Below, piece by piece: positions 56,191 to 64,000 of a stretch of DNA of 64,000 nt. Both the position numbers and the translations under genes were made by a program. Origin of the DNA: Pseudanabaena galeata CCNP1313 (GTDB lineage Bacteria > Cyanobacteriota > Cyanobacteriia > Pseudanabaenales > Pseudanabaenaceae); the NCBI RefSeq assembly GCF_029910235.1, contig NZ_CP112874.1, positions 4,206,501 to 4,270,500 of the forward strand. Reading direction: 5' to 3'. The notes beneath the pieces are model-generated. The model searched no databases and was not told the origin of the DNA. It worked only from the letters and a program-made list of their open reading frames with translations. Positions within the stretch are counted from its first letter, which is position 1, and the number at the start of each line of letters is the position of its first letter.

Positions 56191-56281
56191 AGTAGATACC
56201 TCTATCTTAATGAGATAGCATTTAATGAGATAGTCAGGCTTTCGGTAAGCCTATCGCTGCGAAAAAGTAGCTATTCCTACA

Positions 56282-56938
56282 ATGCTAGCAAAACGGTACG
56301 TCTTTATGGTGAAAAAAATGCGTAAAAAAGTTATGACTGCGATCGCATTGTTACCTATTTCTACACTATCAATTTTAGCGATACCAGTTTTTGTAGGTAA
56401 CAATCAAAATTTTCTCTCTAACAGTTTTTTAAATTCCTCAGCAGGAGCCGTGCAGTTACGTGATGGCAAAACCTATTTTGTACAACTGCCATTTCTTTTA
56501 GGGGCGGAAACCACTGTAAATCGGATTTATTCTCGGAGTGCGATTTATTACTTTGCGATCGCCTTACCTGAAAATATGGGGGAGCCTTTACAAAAGCTAG
56601 AAGTTACTCAAACAGAAGGTTTTGATGCGGTTGATTTTCTGAGCAATGAAACGATCGCTTATTTGCAGTTGTCTTCAGGAGAGCGTATCGCTATTTCTAG
56701 TAAAACTGAGATTTTGCCAAGTCAAAATCGCGATAAAGTGATAATTACTTTTGACCCGCCAATTCCTGCCAGCAATCAGCTTAACAGTAAGCTAATTGTA
56801 GGACTGCGACCTGTCCGCAATCCTCGTTATGATGGTGTTTACCTCTTTGGAGTGACTGCATTTCCTCAAGGTGATCGCCCAAATTCACAATTTCTTGGTT
56901 ATGGCAGGCTCAGTTTCTACGATTCACGTTATTACTGA
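56282..56938 (+). CDS. DUF2808 family secreted protein
   Basis: 218 residues. A hydrophobic signal segment (about 18-38) then the DUF2808 domain (VQLRDGKTYFVQLP, YYFAIALPENMGEPLQKLEV, YDGVYLFGVTAFPQGDRPNSQFLGYGRL). The family is cyanobacterial, with unknown function. ATG 56282 (MLAKRYVFMV) or the internal ATG at 56306 (MVKKMRKK) could be the start. The final Tyr and stop TGA (56936-56938) come from the MITE at 56934; without it the gene would end ...SRY and TAG. Confidence 0.82.
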   Translation: MLAKRYVFMVKKMRKKVMTAIALLPISTLSILAIPVFVGNNQNFLSNSFLNSSAGAVQLRDGKTYFVQLPFLLGAETTVNRIYSRSAIYYFAIALPENMGEPLQKLEVTQTEGFDAVDFLSNETIAYLQLSSGERIAISSKTEILPSQNRDKVIITFDPPIPASNQLNSKLIVGLRPVRNPRYDGVYLFGVTAFPQGDRPNSQFLGYGRLSFYDSRYY

Positions 56939-57099
56939 TGTTACGTGGAACTCAGATAATGAACCTCTAGCTGTTAGCATAACAGGGCAACCACGGGGGG
57001 ATTGCCCCTACCTGTAAATTTTAGATCTTGTAGGGGCTGTGCCCCCGTGCCAGCCCTAGACTTACGCCATCGCAAGAATTCCTTCCACGTAACATCAGT
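56934..57099 (+). mobile_element. MITE derived from the IS1380-family element, copy 2
   Basis: 166 bp, with 16-bp ends ACTGATGTTACGTGGA and TCCACGTAACATCAGT, and the 4-bp target duplication TATT on both sides (56930-56933, 57100-57103). Its left about 120 bp match the left end of the IS at 9854 and its right about 45 bp match the right end of that IS, including the CCAGCCCTAG...GCCATCGCAAGAATTCC join. So it is an internal-deletion derivative. Confidence 0.9.
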
Positions 57100-57109
57100 T
57101 ATTAGTTAT

Positions 57110-57150
57110 TTAGTTGAGTAGGGTGGGCATTGCCCACCCTACTCAACTAA
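57110..57150. repeat. Palindrome TTAGTTGAGTAGGGTGGGCA
   Basis: 20-bp perfect arms with a single-base centre. The inner GTAGGGTGGGCA-x-TGCCCACCCTAC also occurs at 63077-63105. Confidence 0.8.
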
Positions 57151-57220
57151 CAGGGTGTTTTATAAAAAAACATTGACGTTTGCTATACACTATTGGCAGA
57201 TAGTAACTAGATAAATAACT

Positions 57221-57685
57221 ATGACCTTCACAACAGAATCGCCCATAACTCCTGTAGAAGCAGAGTCTAGTTTTGCACCCCCGACTAATCACATTGTGCA
57301 AACGATCCAGACTGTCATCGCCAGTATGGATGCTGACAATTCGGCTCTTGAAAACCAGACCGAGGATACGTGGAAATTTCAATATGGCACTGTAGAGGTA
57401 GTTGTCAACATTACTGGAACTGAGCCTGATGATACCTTTACTGTTTTTTCGACAGTACTGGCTGCACCATTTAAAGATGAAGCAAAAATGACACGCTGGC
57501 TTTTAGAGAAAAACGCTGCTGATACCTTTGAAGCTCGTTATGCAATCCAGAACGATCAAGTACTGGTATTGTGTTCCCGCTCTGTCGAGGATCTTTCACC
57601 TGCGGAAATTTCTCGGATCATCACGATTGTGGCAGCGATCGCTGATGACAATGACGAAGTATTAAAAGAAAATTTTGGCGCATAG
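57221..57685 (+). CDS. YbjN-like protein
   Basis: 154 residues. The YbjN/type III chaperone-like alpha-beta sandwich (VEVVVNITGTEPDDTFTVFSTVL, LLEKNAADTFEARYAI). Family members act in stress or secretion-related binding; the role here is unknown. Followed by an AAGAAAGTATCCCTTGGGTACTTTCTT hairpin (about 57699-57725). Confidence 0.75.
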   Translation: MTFTTESPITPVEAESSFAPPTNHIVQTIQTVIASMDADNSALENQTEDTWKFQYGTVEVVVNITGTEPDDTFTVFSTVLAAPFKDEAKMTRWLLEKNAADTFEARYAIQNDQVLVLCSRSVEDLSPAEISRIITIVAAIADDNDEVLKENFGA

Positions 57686-57742
57686 AACTGTGTTTTATAA
57701 GAAAGTATCCCTTGGGTACTTTCTTGTCATTTTTATAAATTC

Positions 57743-58462
57743 ATGAACAAACAATGGCAGCTTGTTCCTTATTCCGAGATATCGGGAAAGTTGCAAATGG
57801 CTCTTGATAATTCTTTGCTCGATCTTCATAGTCAAGATCCGCAATCACCATCAATTTTAAGATTTTATCGCTGGACTCCACCCGCAATTTCTTTAGGGCT
57901 TCATCAAAAGCAATATCCCGTTCGTTGGAATGCGATCGCTCAAAAGCATAATCTCGATATCGTTCGTCGTCCGAGTGGGGGGCGTGCTGTGCTGCATCAA
58001 GGCGAGTTGACTTATGCAGTAATTACCAGTGCTGATATTGGTGAGTTTGATGACAATACCTTTGGCAGAAAGCGATCGCATCGTGAGATCTACGAATATA
58101 TCAGCGAATTTCTCATTCAAGGTTTTGCCAAGTTGGGGATTAATCTAAGCTATGGCAAGGCAGGGCGGGGCTATATTCACAATCCCAGTTGCTTCTCCAC
58201 AGCAACCAATGCGGATCTAGTAATTGCGGACGGACGCAAACTGATCGGTAGCGCTCAAGTGTATCGTCATAATTCAGTTTTGCAGCACGGATCAATCTCG
58301 ATCAATCCTAATTACAGGTTATTGACAGAGCTATTTCAAGCAGAAGTTCCAATTGTTGGTTACCAAGAACTGGCATGGAATACCCACAAAGACTTAGCCG
58401 TAGAAATTATCGATGTTCTATCTCAATCGGCGCGGGATTACTTTCAGGCGGAGTTCTTGTAG
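57743..58462 (+). CDS. Lipoate-protein ligase family protein
   Basis: 239 residues of the biotin/lipoate A/B ligase fold: [28 protein letters not shown] and [22 protein letters not shown]. It probably attaches lipoate or octanoate to 2-oxoacid dehydrogenases or the glycine cleavage H protein. The last 45 bp overlap the 3' end of the convergent pseudouridine synthase gene. Confidence 0.85.
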   Translation: MNKQWQLVPYSEISGKLQMALDNSLLDLHSQDPQSPSILRFYRWTPPAISLGLHQKQYPVRWNAIAQKHNLDIVRRPSGGRAVLHQGELTYAVITSADIGEFDDNTFGRKRSHREIYEYISEFLIQGFAKLGINLSYGKAGRGYIHNPSCFSTATNADLVIADGRKLIGSAQVYRHNSVLQHGSISINPNYRLLTELFQAEVPIVGYQELAWNTHKDLAVEIIDVLSQSARDYFQAEFL

Positions 58463-59044
58463 TTCTGCTGGAGTCAAATTTCGCCATTGTCCCACAGCTA
58501 GATCTCCTAAACTTAAATGGGCGATCGCTACACGTACTAGTCGCAAAGTCGGGAAACCAACTGCTGCTGTCATTTTCCTAACTTGTCGATTTTTTCCTTC
58601 GGTTAATGTCATCTCAATCCATGCTGTAGGAATATTGGCGCGAAATCGAATAGGCGGAATCCTTTCTGGTAAATCTGGGTCAGTATCTAATAAATTAGCG
58701 ATCGCTGGTTTAGTCCGATATCCTTGGATGGTCACCCCATTACGCAATTTCTGTAAAGCTGCTTCAGTGGGAATGTTTTCTACTTGTACCCAATAGGTTC
58801 GGGGATGTTCAAACTGGGGATCGATTAAGCGATGCTTTAACTGTCCATCATTGGTGAGGAGTAACAATCCTTCACTGTCAAAATCCAATCTTCCTACTGA
58901 ATACACTTCAGGGATATCAATATATTCCTTTAAAGTAGGACGGGGAGATCCACTATCGTTAGTAAACTGACAGAGAACGCCATAGGGTTTATAGAAAACA
59001 ATATATTTGGGAATGTATTTGGGAATATCGGGGCGATCGCTCAT
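58418..59044 (-). CDS. RluE-like pseudouridine synthase
   Basis: 208 residues from ATG 59044 ([11 protein letters not shown]). Short RsuA/RluE-type enzyme: [10 protein letters not shown], the catalytic Asp in [18 protein letters not shown], and [26 protein letters not shown]. RluE targets 23S rRNA U2457 in E. coli. The frame extends to 59074, but that part lies in a terminator hairpin. Confidence 0.9.
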   Translation of the reverse strand: MSDRPDIPKYIPKYIVFYKPYGVLCQFTNDSGSPRPTLKEYIDIPEVYSVGRLDFDSEGLLLLTNDGQLKHRLIDPQFEHPRTYWVQVENIPTEAALQKLRNGVTIQGYRTKPAIANLLDTDPDLPERIPPIRFRANIPTAWIEMTLTEGKNRQVRKMTAAVGFPTLRLVRVAIAHLSLGDLAVGQWRNLTPAELQELRLKVIPRRLR

Positions 59045-59056
59045 AAATTTTTTAGA

Positions 59057-59091
59057 GAATAAAAAAGCTCGCACTGCGAGCTTTTTTATTC
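59057..59091. terminator. Hairpin GAATAAAAAAGCTCGC
   Basis: 16-bp perfect arms, loop ACT, between the CAP gene stop and the pseudouridine synthase start; terminates the CAP gene. Confidence 0.8.
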
Positions 59092-59095
59092 TAAT

Positions 59096-59641
59096 CTAGC
59101 GCTGTGGCTTACCAAATACTTGTACCCAGTAATGCCGATAGGGGGAGTTGGACGCATTCGCATATCCAAATCCAATCTCTGTAAACTTAGCATTGAGAAT
59201 ATTGGCACGATGTCCAGAGCTATTCATCCATTGTCGAATTGTTCCTTCAGGTGTAGCTTTACCTGCGGCAATATTTTCGCCTAATGCCGAATATTTATAG
59301 CCAGTCCTCTTAGCTCTGTCTACCATACTTGAACCATTCAGCCCTGTATGGCTAAAATAATTATTCCTTGCCATATCTCCAGCATGTGACTGAGCTGCGC
59401 TTGTCAATTGTGAAGATAGCTTTAGTGGAGGCAAACCGACTTTTTTCCGTTCTAAGTTCGTCAACTTTAATAACTCAGCTTCAAAGCTGACTCGACTAGT
59501 ACTTTGGCTGATGTTACGAATAGATTGGATTGGGGAAACTTGTTTTTGTTGTTTGAGTGAAGATGTCGCACCTAACTCAGATGTGATCGCCATTGTCCCC
59601 CCAAATACCAAAAGGCTACAGCAGACTAAAGTTGATTTCAT
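59096..59641 (-). CDS. CAP-domain (SCP/PR1) secreted protein
   Basis: 181 residues from ATG 59641 (MKSTLVCCSLLVFGG). Signal peptide (about 1-20) then the CAP domain (about 57-178): LTNLERKKVGLPPLKLSSQL, SHAGDMARNNYFSHTGLNGSS, GENIAAG, SSGHRANILNAKFTEIGFGY. The expected His and Glu residues are seen. Function unknown, probably extracytoplasmic. Confidence 0.87.
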   Translation of the reverse strand: MKSTLVCCSLLVFGGTMAITSELGATSSLKQQKQVSPIQSIRNISQSTSRVSFEAELLKLTNLERKKVGLPPLKLSSQLTSAAQSHAGDMARNNYFSHTGLNGSSMVDRAKRTGYKYSALGENIAAGKATPEGTIRQWMNSSGHRANILNAKFTEIGFGYANASNSPYRHYWVQVFGKPQR

Positions 59642-59787
59642 AAAATTAGTTGCACAACTTGTGAATAAATACACATGGTTATTGACTTTGCCATCACTTA
59701 AGGGTTCCCATATTAAAGAACGTAAGTTACAGGCTCTAAAAAAATTTAAGTTTTAAAAATATGCAACGAAATATTTAGGTAACACAA

Positions 59788-60546
59788 ATGACACCTTACC
59801 AAGACCACACAACAATTGGTTGCGCTGAATGTACAAAGGGAGCGGGATTAGGATTTGACTTTACGATGGCATTTCAACCAATTGTTAACACTACTACCAA
59901 GGAAGTTTTTGCCCAAGAGGCTTTAGTTAGGGGGATCAATCAGGAGCCTGCGGGTGAAATTTTGGCGCGAATCAATGATGACAATCGCTATCGCTTTGAT
60001 CAAGCTTGTCGAGTCAAGGCAGTGCAATTGGGGGCGAAGCTAAATATTAAATCTTTTGTCAGTATTAATTTTTTGCCAAATGCAGTTTATCGTCCTGAAT
60101 TATGTATTCGGACAACTCTTGAAGCTGCTGAGACCTTTGGGTTTCCTGTTGACCGTATTATCTTTGAGATTACTGAAGGAGAGAAAATTGAGGATCATGG
60201 ACATCTTCGAGAAATTGTTCAATACTATCGACAACAGGGTTTTTTAACAGCGATCGATGACTTTGGGGCGGGCTACTCAGGGCTTAACTTATTAGCTGAG
60301 TTCCAAACTGATTTAGTCAAGTTAGATATGGGTTTAATTCGCCACATTGATCAAAATAAGGGTCGCAAAGCGATCGTTAAAGGAATTATTCAAGTATGTA
60401 AAGAGTTAGATATTAAGGTGATCGCTGAAGGCGTTGAGACCTACGAAGAGCTAAATATTCTCCAATCTTTTGGAATTGAGCTATTCCAAGGTTATTATTT
60501 TGCCAAGCCAAAATTTCAAGGTTTAGCGGCTCTAAATAATCTATAG
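59788..60546 (+). CDS. Stand-alone EAL domain protein
   Basis: 252 residues. The EAL phosphodiesterase motifs are complete: QEALVRG, INFLPNA, FEITEGEKI, IDDFGAGYSGLN, LVKLDMGLI, AEGVET and QGYYFAKP. It likely hydrolyses cyclic di-GMP. A short Cys-containing leader (about 1-25: GCAECTKGAG) precedes the domain; no GGDEF or sensor domain is attached, as in YcgF-type minimal proteins. Confidence 0.9.
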   Translation: MTPYQDHTTIGCAECTKGAGLGFDFTMAFQPIVNTTTKEVFAQEALVRGINQEPAGEILARINDDNRYRFDQACRVKAVQLGAKLNIKSFVSINFLPNAVYRPELCIRTTLEAAETFGFPVDRIIFEITEGEKIEDHGHLREIVQYYRQQGFLTAIDDFGAGYSGLNLLAEFQTDLVKLDMGLIRHIDQNKGRKAIVKGIIQVCKELDIKVIAEGVETYEELNILQSFGIELFQGYYFAKPKFQGLAALNNL

Positions 60547-60844
60547 CAATCCTACATGGTTTGAGAGAGTGCGCCCCTTCGGGGCGCACTCTCTCAAACC
60601 CTTGCCTTTCTCACGATTCATTTGGGATTTCTATATCTGGACAAACTAAAACCCAATAGAGAGTTGCGGCGCGAAGCGCCGCAACTCTCTATTGGGTCTA
60701 TACCTTCACAGAAATTGACATTTATTGATATTTATATAACGTTTCAATCTTGATATATCACTCTATTTGTAGATGACGATCCCCATCAGTCAACCTAGTG
60801 TGAGATATTGACAGCTCAGAAAACGTAGAATTCAAGTAATAACC
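60547..60844. repeat. Gap with two palindromes
   Basis: GGTTTGAGAGAGTGCGCCCC-TTC palindrome with 20-bp arms (60558-60600), nearly the same as at 18166-18204, beginning TATAGCAATCCTA (60543). Then ACCCAATAGAGAGTTGCGGC(GC)-GAA with 22-bp arms (60651-60697). The last about 140 bp are AT-rich and hold no supported feature. Confidence 0.8.
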
Positions 60845-61027
60845 ATGATTCATCAATTAGCAGTTCGCTTAGGTGTGTCGTGTGTGCTACTCGCAACCTT
60901 GCCTTTGGCTACAGACGAAATAGTTAAATATGTTCAAGCTCCTCATATTTTTTCAGGAATTGGAGCGATCGCATCATGTGTTGGAGCCTGTGTACCAGTT
61001 TTAACCCTATTTCGCAATTCCGATTAA
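60845..61027 (+). CDS. Possible small membrane protein
   Basis: 60 codons (MIHQLAVRLGVSCVLLATLP...). Two weak hydrophobic segments. No recognised family, no clear ribosome-binding site, and the last 4 bp overlap the convergent DUF1257 gene. It may be real or chance. Confidence 0.35.
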   Translation: MIHQLAVRLGVSCVLLATLPLATDEIVKYVQAPHIFSGIGAIASCVGACVPVLTLFRNSD

Positions 61028-61398
61028 GCCCAGCGACCAATCACAATCCGCACCGTCCCGTCTTCTAATAATTCCTGTTGCTCGATCGCAAAGCCTTGTT
61101 GAGTAGCACTCTCTAAAACTATTTGAGTAGCGTATTGCTGATTTAGTTCGCCTAGAAATTCCTCAATATTCATCGCTAAGCCCCACATGTCAGCGATGAG
61201 TTCATAGCGATCGCCTACTTTCCGAAAGCCAATGTCATAGGCATTAGGCATGGGGATCACATAGTCGGCTGTAGTAGCATCGCCAAGGTATCCGCGCACT
61301 AAAGTGTTTTGCTTGATAGGATAGCCTAACGATTGCAACGCTTGCTCAAGTAAGTCACCATTTTTGATTTCGATGGCGATCGTAGTAAAGTGGGACAT
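61024..61398 (-). CDS. ycf35: DUF1257 (Ycf35-like) protein
   Basis: 124 residues from ATG 61398 (MSHFTTIAIEIKNGDLLEQALQ). DUF1257/Ycf35 pattern: LQSLGYPIKQN, RGYLG, ADYVIPMPNAYDIGFRK, YELIADMWGLAMN. The neighbour upstream is the Ycf46-type AAA protein, and the pair is kept together in several cyanobacteria and plastids (family knowledge). Function unknown. Confidence 0.87.
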   Translation of the reverse strand: MSHFTTIAIEIKNGDLLEQALQSLGYPIKQNTLVRGYLGDATTADYVIPMPNAYDIGFRKVGDRYELIADMWGLAMNIEEFLGELNQQYATQIVLESATQQGFAIEQQELLEDGTVRIVIGRWA

Positions 61399-61433
61399 AA
61401 AATTTTGAATAAAGGAAGCGCAAAGCACTGCAT

Positions 61434-63053
61434 TTATTCTAAGTTAATTGCGAATTTTCGTAATTCTTGAAGTAATTGTTCATCATTAGACGCAGTTCTT
61501 GCACCAGACTCAGCCGCCCATTGTTTGAGGGATTCGATTTGCTGTGAGGCGATCGCTGCTAATGGGACAGTCTCCTCGATCGCACTAATGATATCTTCGG
61601 TGGTGAAATCTTCGCGGTTGCCACTGCTACCCCGCCCAAAAGCGCGATGAATACCATCAATAATTACTTGTTCAATTTCTGCCCCACTAAAGTTTTTGGT
61701 ATGTCGTGATAAAAGCATCAGATCAAACTCGCGCAAACGACTGGGGCGTAATTTTTGTAGGTGCACTTTAAAAATTTCTTGCCGTTCCGATTCGGTGGGT
61801 AAATTTAAAAAGAAGATTTCATCAAATCTTCCTTTTCGCAAAAGTTCGGCTGGCAAAATTCGGACATTATTAGCTGTGGCAACAATAAAAACTGGGGCAG
61901 TTTTTTCTTGCATCCAAGTGATCAATGTTCCAAATACACGCCGACTTGCGCCCGAGTCCCCGTCAGTAGATACATTGGCATTACCAAAGGCTTTATCGAT
62001 CTCATCAATCCACAATACACAGGGGGCAGTTGCCTCAGCAAGTTGGATCATCTGCCGCATCCGACTCTCACTCTCACCTACAAAACTCCCAAATAGCCTG
62101 CCGATATCCAGACGCAATAATGGTAATCGCCATTCATTAGCGATCGTTTTTGCTGATAAAGATTTGCCAGTACCTTGAATGCCGACCAATAAAACACCCT
62201 TGGGCGTGGGAATACCATAGCGCTTTGCCTCTTCCGTAAAAGCATCCCGTCGAATCCTTACCCATTGCTTGAGATTGTCTAAACCGCCCACATTTTTCAG
62301 CGATTCGTTAACGGTAAAAAATTCTAAAATTCCCGTCTGTCTGATCGCTTGTTGCTTTTCGGCAAGGACAGCATCAATGTCAGCATCGTTAACTTGCTCT
62401 TTTTCGGCGATCGCCTTAGCTAAAACTCTTTGAATACGGGTACGGCTCAAACCCTGACAAGCCTTGACTAGTTGCTCCAAGGCTAATTTAGACAAATTCA
62501 GTTTATTTGGTGAGATTTTTTGCTTGATTAAATATTCGATTTCGGCGATCGCAGGCAAAGGAAAATCGATGGCTGTAATTTCTTCGGTCAATTCAGGCGG
62601 TATTTCTAGGACATGACTAGTTAAAGCGATAGTGCGGCGATCAAGTTTCAGATCCCGAGCAAGATTTTTTAACTCACGAATAATCGGAATGTGGCGATCG
62701 TGATGGGGATATTTAAGAATCGGATGCAAATCTCGCAACACATATAAGACATTATCGCCATCCTTAGTTGCCTTATCCCGTTGAGCAATCCGTGACAAAG
62801 CCGCCATCACCGATCCTTTATCCGCATTATTGTCGTTCCAGCCTCTGGCAATGTCCCAAAACAAGATTCTGCGGCTAGGACTAGATTGCAAAGCTACCTC
62901 TGTCAAAATGTCTTCAACAGGCTCTTCTTCGGCTGTAACTATATATATCAGTGGATATTTGGCGCGGAGTAATAAATCAAACTGCTCTATCAGAGCTTGA
63001 TAGACTCTGCTTTTGAGGGGAGATACTGGAATTATTGGCGATTGTGGCGACAT
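61434..63053 (-). CDS. ycf46: AAA ATPase, Ycf46-like
   Basis: 539 residues from ATG 63053 (MSPQSPIIPV). N-terminal domain (about 15-240) then an AAA module: Walker A VGIQGTGKSLSAK, Walker B VLWIDEIDK, sensor 1 FIVATANN, arginine finger RKGRFDEIF. This is the plastid/cyanobacterial Ycf46 arrangement. Family work links Ycf46 to carbon uptake or utilisation; I treat that as background only. An upstream start at 63098 lies in a palindrome (63077-63105) and is rejected. Confidence 0.9.
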   Translation of the reverse strand: MSPQSPIIPVSPLKSRVYQALIEQFDLLLRAKYPLIYIVTAEEEPVEDILTEVALQSSPSRRILFWDIARGWNDNNADKGSVMAALSRIAQRDKATKDGDNVLYVLRDLHPILKYPHHDRHIPIIRELKNLARDLKLDRRTIALTSHVLEIPPELTEEITAIDFPLPAIAEIEYLIKQKISPNKLNLSKLALEQLVKACQGLSRTRIQRVLAKAIAEKEQVNDADIDAVLAEKQQAIRQTGILEFFTVNESLKNVGGLDNLKQWVRIRRDAFTEEAKRYGIPTPKGVLLVGIQGTGKSLSAKTIANEWRLPLLRLDIGRLFGSFVGESESRMRQMIQLAEATAPCVLWIDEIDKAFGNANVSTDGDSGASRRVFGTLITWMQEKTAPVFIVATANNVRILPAELLRKGRFDEIFFLNLPTESERQEIFKVHLQKLRPSRLREFDLMLLSRHTKNFSGAEIEQVIIDGIHRAFGRGSSGNREDFTTEDIISAIEETVPLAAIASQQIESLKQWAAESGARTASNDEQLLQELRKFAINLE

Positions 63054-63076
63054 ATTGGCAAGTATAGCAATAAGCA

Positions 63077-63105
63077 AAGTAGGGTGGGCAATGCCCACCC
63101 TACTT
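63077..63105. repeat. Palindrome AAGTAGGGTGGGCA
   Basis: 14-bp perfect arms, single-base centre, in the 5' region of the Ycf46 gene. The inner part is shared with 57110-57150. A smaller CAGCGCCTTCGGCGCTG hairpin is at about 63127-63143. Confidence 0.8.
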
Positions 63106-63153
63106 CTGGAATAAAAATCAATGTTTTCAGCGCCTTCGGCGCTGGGAACATTA

Positions 63154-64000
63154 TTAGGCTGCTGCGAGTACTTGCTCTTCGAGTTTGGCTAGTCTGTCAG
63201 TGAGTAGCTCCTCTAAGGTAACTAGTGCTTTAGAAAAACCCTTGATTCCTTCATCAAGCTTTTCGGCTGCCATGCGATCGCTAGCGTGCATCGCTTCAAA
63301 AGTCGCCTTATCCATGGGGATTTGGGCAATATCGGCATGAGAAGCAATTTCGGGATCAAGTTTGCGGACTAGTTCGCCTTGGGTATGGTGTAGCTCATCC
63401 AGTAAAGCAGGGGAAATTGTCAACAAATCACAGCCCGCCAGCTCAACGATCTCGCCCATATTGCGAAAACTTGCGCCCATGATTTCGGTTTTATAACCAA
63501 ACTTTTTGTAGTAGTTATAAATTCTCGCCACTGATAATACCCCTGGGTCTTCGGCAGCAGGATAGCTATCTCTACCTGTATCTTTTTTGTACCAATCGAG
63601 AATCCGTCCTACAAAGGGTGAAATTAATTTCACGCCTGCCTCAGCACAGGCGATCGCTTGGTGTAACCCAAATAGCAAGGTCAAATTGCAATGAATACTT
63701 TCTTTTTCAAGTGATTCGGCAGCTTTGATCCCTTCCCAAGTTGAGGCGATTTTGATCAAGATGCGATCGCGGGAAATCCCATGAGCCTCATACTGTGAAA
63801 TTAAATAATGCGCCTTAGCGATCGTTGCTTCGGTGTTGTAAGACAAACGCGCATCTACCTCAGTGGAAACACGACCAGGAATAATTTGCAAAATCCTCAT
63901 CCCAAAGGCGATCGCTAAGCGATCAAAAGCTAAAGAAACCACTTGAGTTGGTAGAGCCTCTTTACCTAGATCTTTTCTAGCTTCTAGTAAGGTCTCGTCA
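63154..64000 (-). CDS. tal: Transaldolase (5' end outside window)
   Basis: 282 codons in the window and open at the right edge ([20 protein letters not shown]...). Pentose-phosphate transaldolase, TalB type. Schiff-base Lys in [18 protein letters not shown], then [41 protein letters not shown] and the C terminus EEQVLAAA. No C-terminal EF-hand extension, unlike some cyanobacterial forms. Confidence 0.93.
   Translation of the reverse strand, partial: DETLLEARKDLGKEALPTQVVSLAFDRLAIAFGMRILQIIPGRVSTEVDARLSYNTEATIAKAHYLISQYEAHGISRDRILIKIASTWEGIKAAESLEKESIHCNLTLLFGLHQAIACAEAGVKLISPFVGRILDWYKKDTGRDSYPAAEDPGVLSVARIYNYYKKFGYKTEIMGASFRNMGEIVELAGCDLLTISPALLDELHHTQGELVRKLDPEIASHADIAQIPMDKATFEAMHASDRMAAEKLDEGIKGFSKALVTLEELLTDRLAKLEEQVLAAA

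Noticed and set aside
63054-63098. Fifteen-residue N-terminal extension of Ycf46
   Set aside because: It is encoded by a shared palindrome (GTAGGGTGGGCA family).

Overview
The window looks like the chromosome of a filamentous cyanobacterium, probably a Pseudanabaena-type lineage (lineage is an inference). The evidence is the very high density of the HIP1 octamer GCGATCGC and the gene content: photosystem II genes psbK and psbQ, chlorophyll gene chlM, Ycf35 and Ycf46 homologues, a cyanobacterial-type glutamate-cysteine ligase, many DUF families typical of cyanobacteria, and a giant HpsA-like protein linked to motility polysaccharide. I saw no rRNA, tRNA or CRISPR array.

Layout. 1-5675 (minus): 5' part of a giant hpsA-like gene that runs off the left edge. 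6114-9701: a JmjC/cupin_8 protein, a membrane protein and a DUF58 protein. 9854-11651: a complete IS1380-family insertion sequence. 11647-15539: an ECF-S-like membrane protein, then a phosphonate/phosphite-type ABC transporter operon. 15891-29934: mostly single-gene housekeeping units (phosphopantetheinyl transferase, MoaD/ThiS-like, psbK, prolyl-4-hydroxylase-like, sppA, chlM, hemC, ilvA, ispD, peroxiredoxin, SDR) mixed with small unknowns. 30685-44384: folE, a thioredoxin-like PSI factor, a 2Fe-2S protein, an HD-like protein, an M16 homologue without its metal motif, psbQ, a cysteine desulfurase, a gamma-carbonic anhydrase, a double ABC ATPase, Uma2 and DUF29 proteins, gshA and DUF3095. 44492-54474: a two-partner secretion locus (TpsB, divergent TpsA, then an exported TPR-CHAT protein) damaged by a premature TAG and by an ISKra4-family insertion. 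54517-64000: guaA, DUF2808, YbjN-like, lipoate ligase, pseudouridine synthase, CAP, EAL, the ycf35-ycf46 pair and a partial transaldolase.

The most unusual part is between the genes. Almost every gap carries one or more perfect palindromes built around a short GC core (such as GGCGC-AAA-GCGCC) whose outer arms are specific to the locus and often run into the neighbouring stop codon. On top of this are several families of short mobile-looking elements with conserved ends. One is a roughly 165-bp MITE that is clearly a deletion derivative of the IS1380-family element in the same window. In all three places where this family abuts a gene, the terminal repeat itself supplies the gene's TGA stop codon.

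The TpsB-TpsA-CHAT locus is the best candidate for a functional system. Removing the ISKra4 element and one copy of its 8-bp target duplication restores a TpsA stop codon 16 nt upstream of the CHAT gene, so TpsA and an exported caspase-like TPR-CHAT protein were once consecutive genes of one transcription unit.
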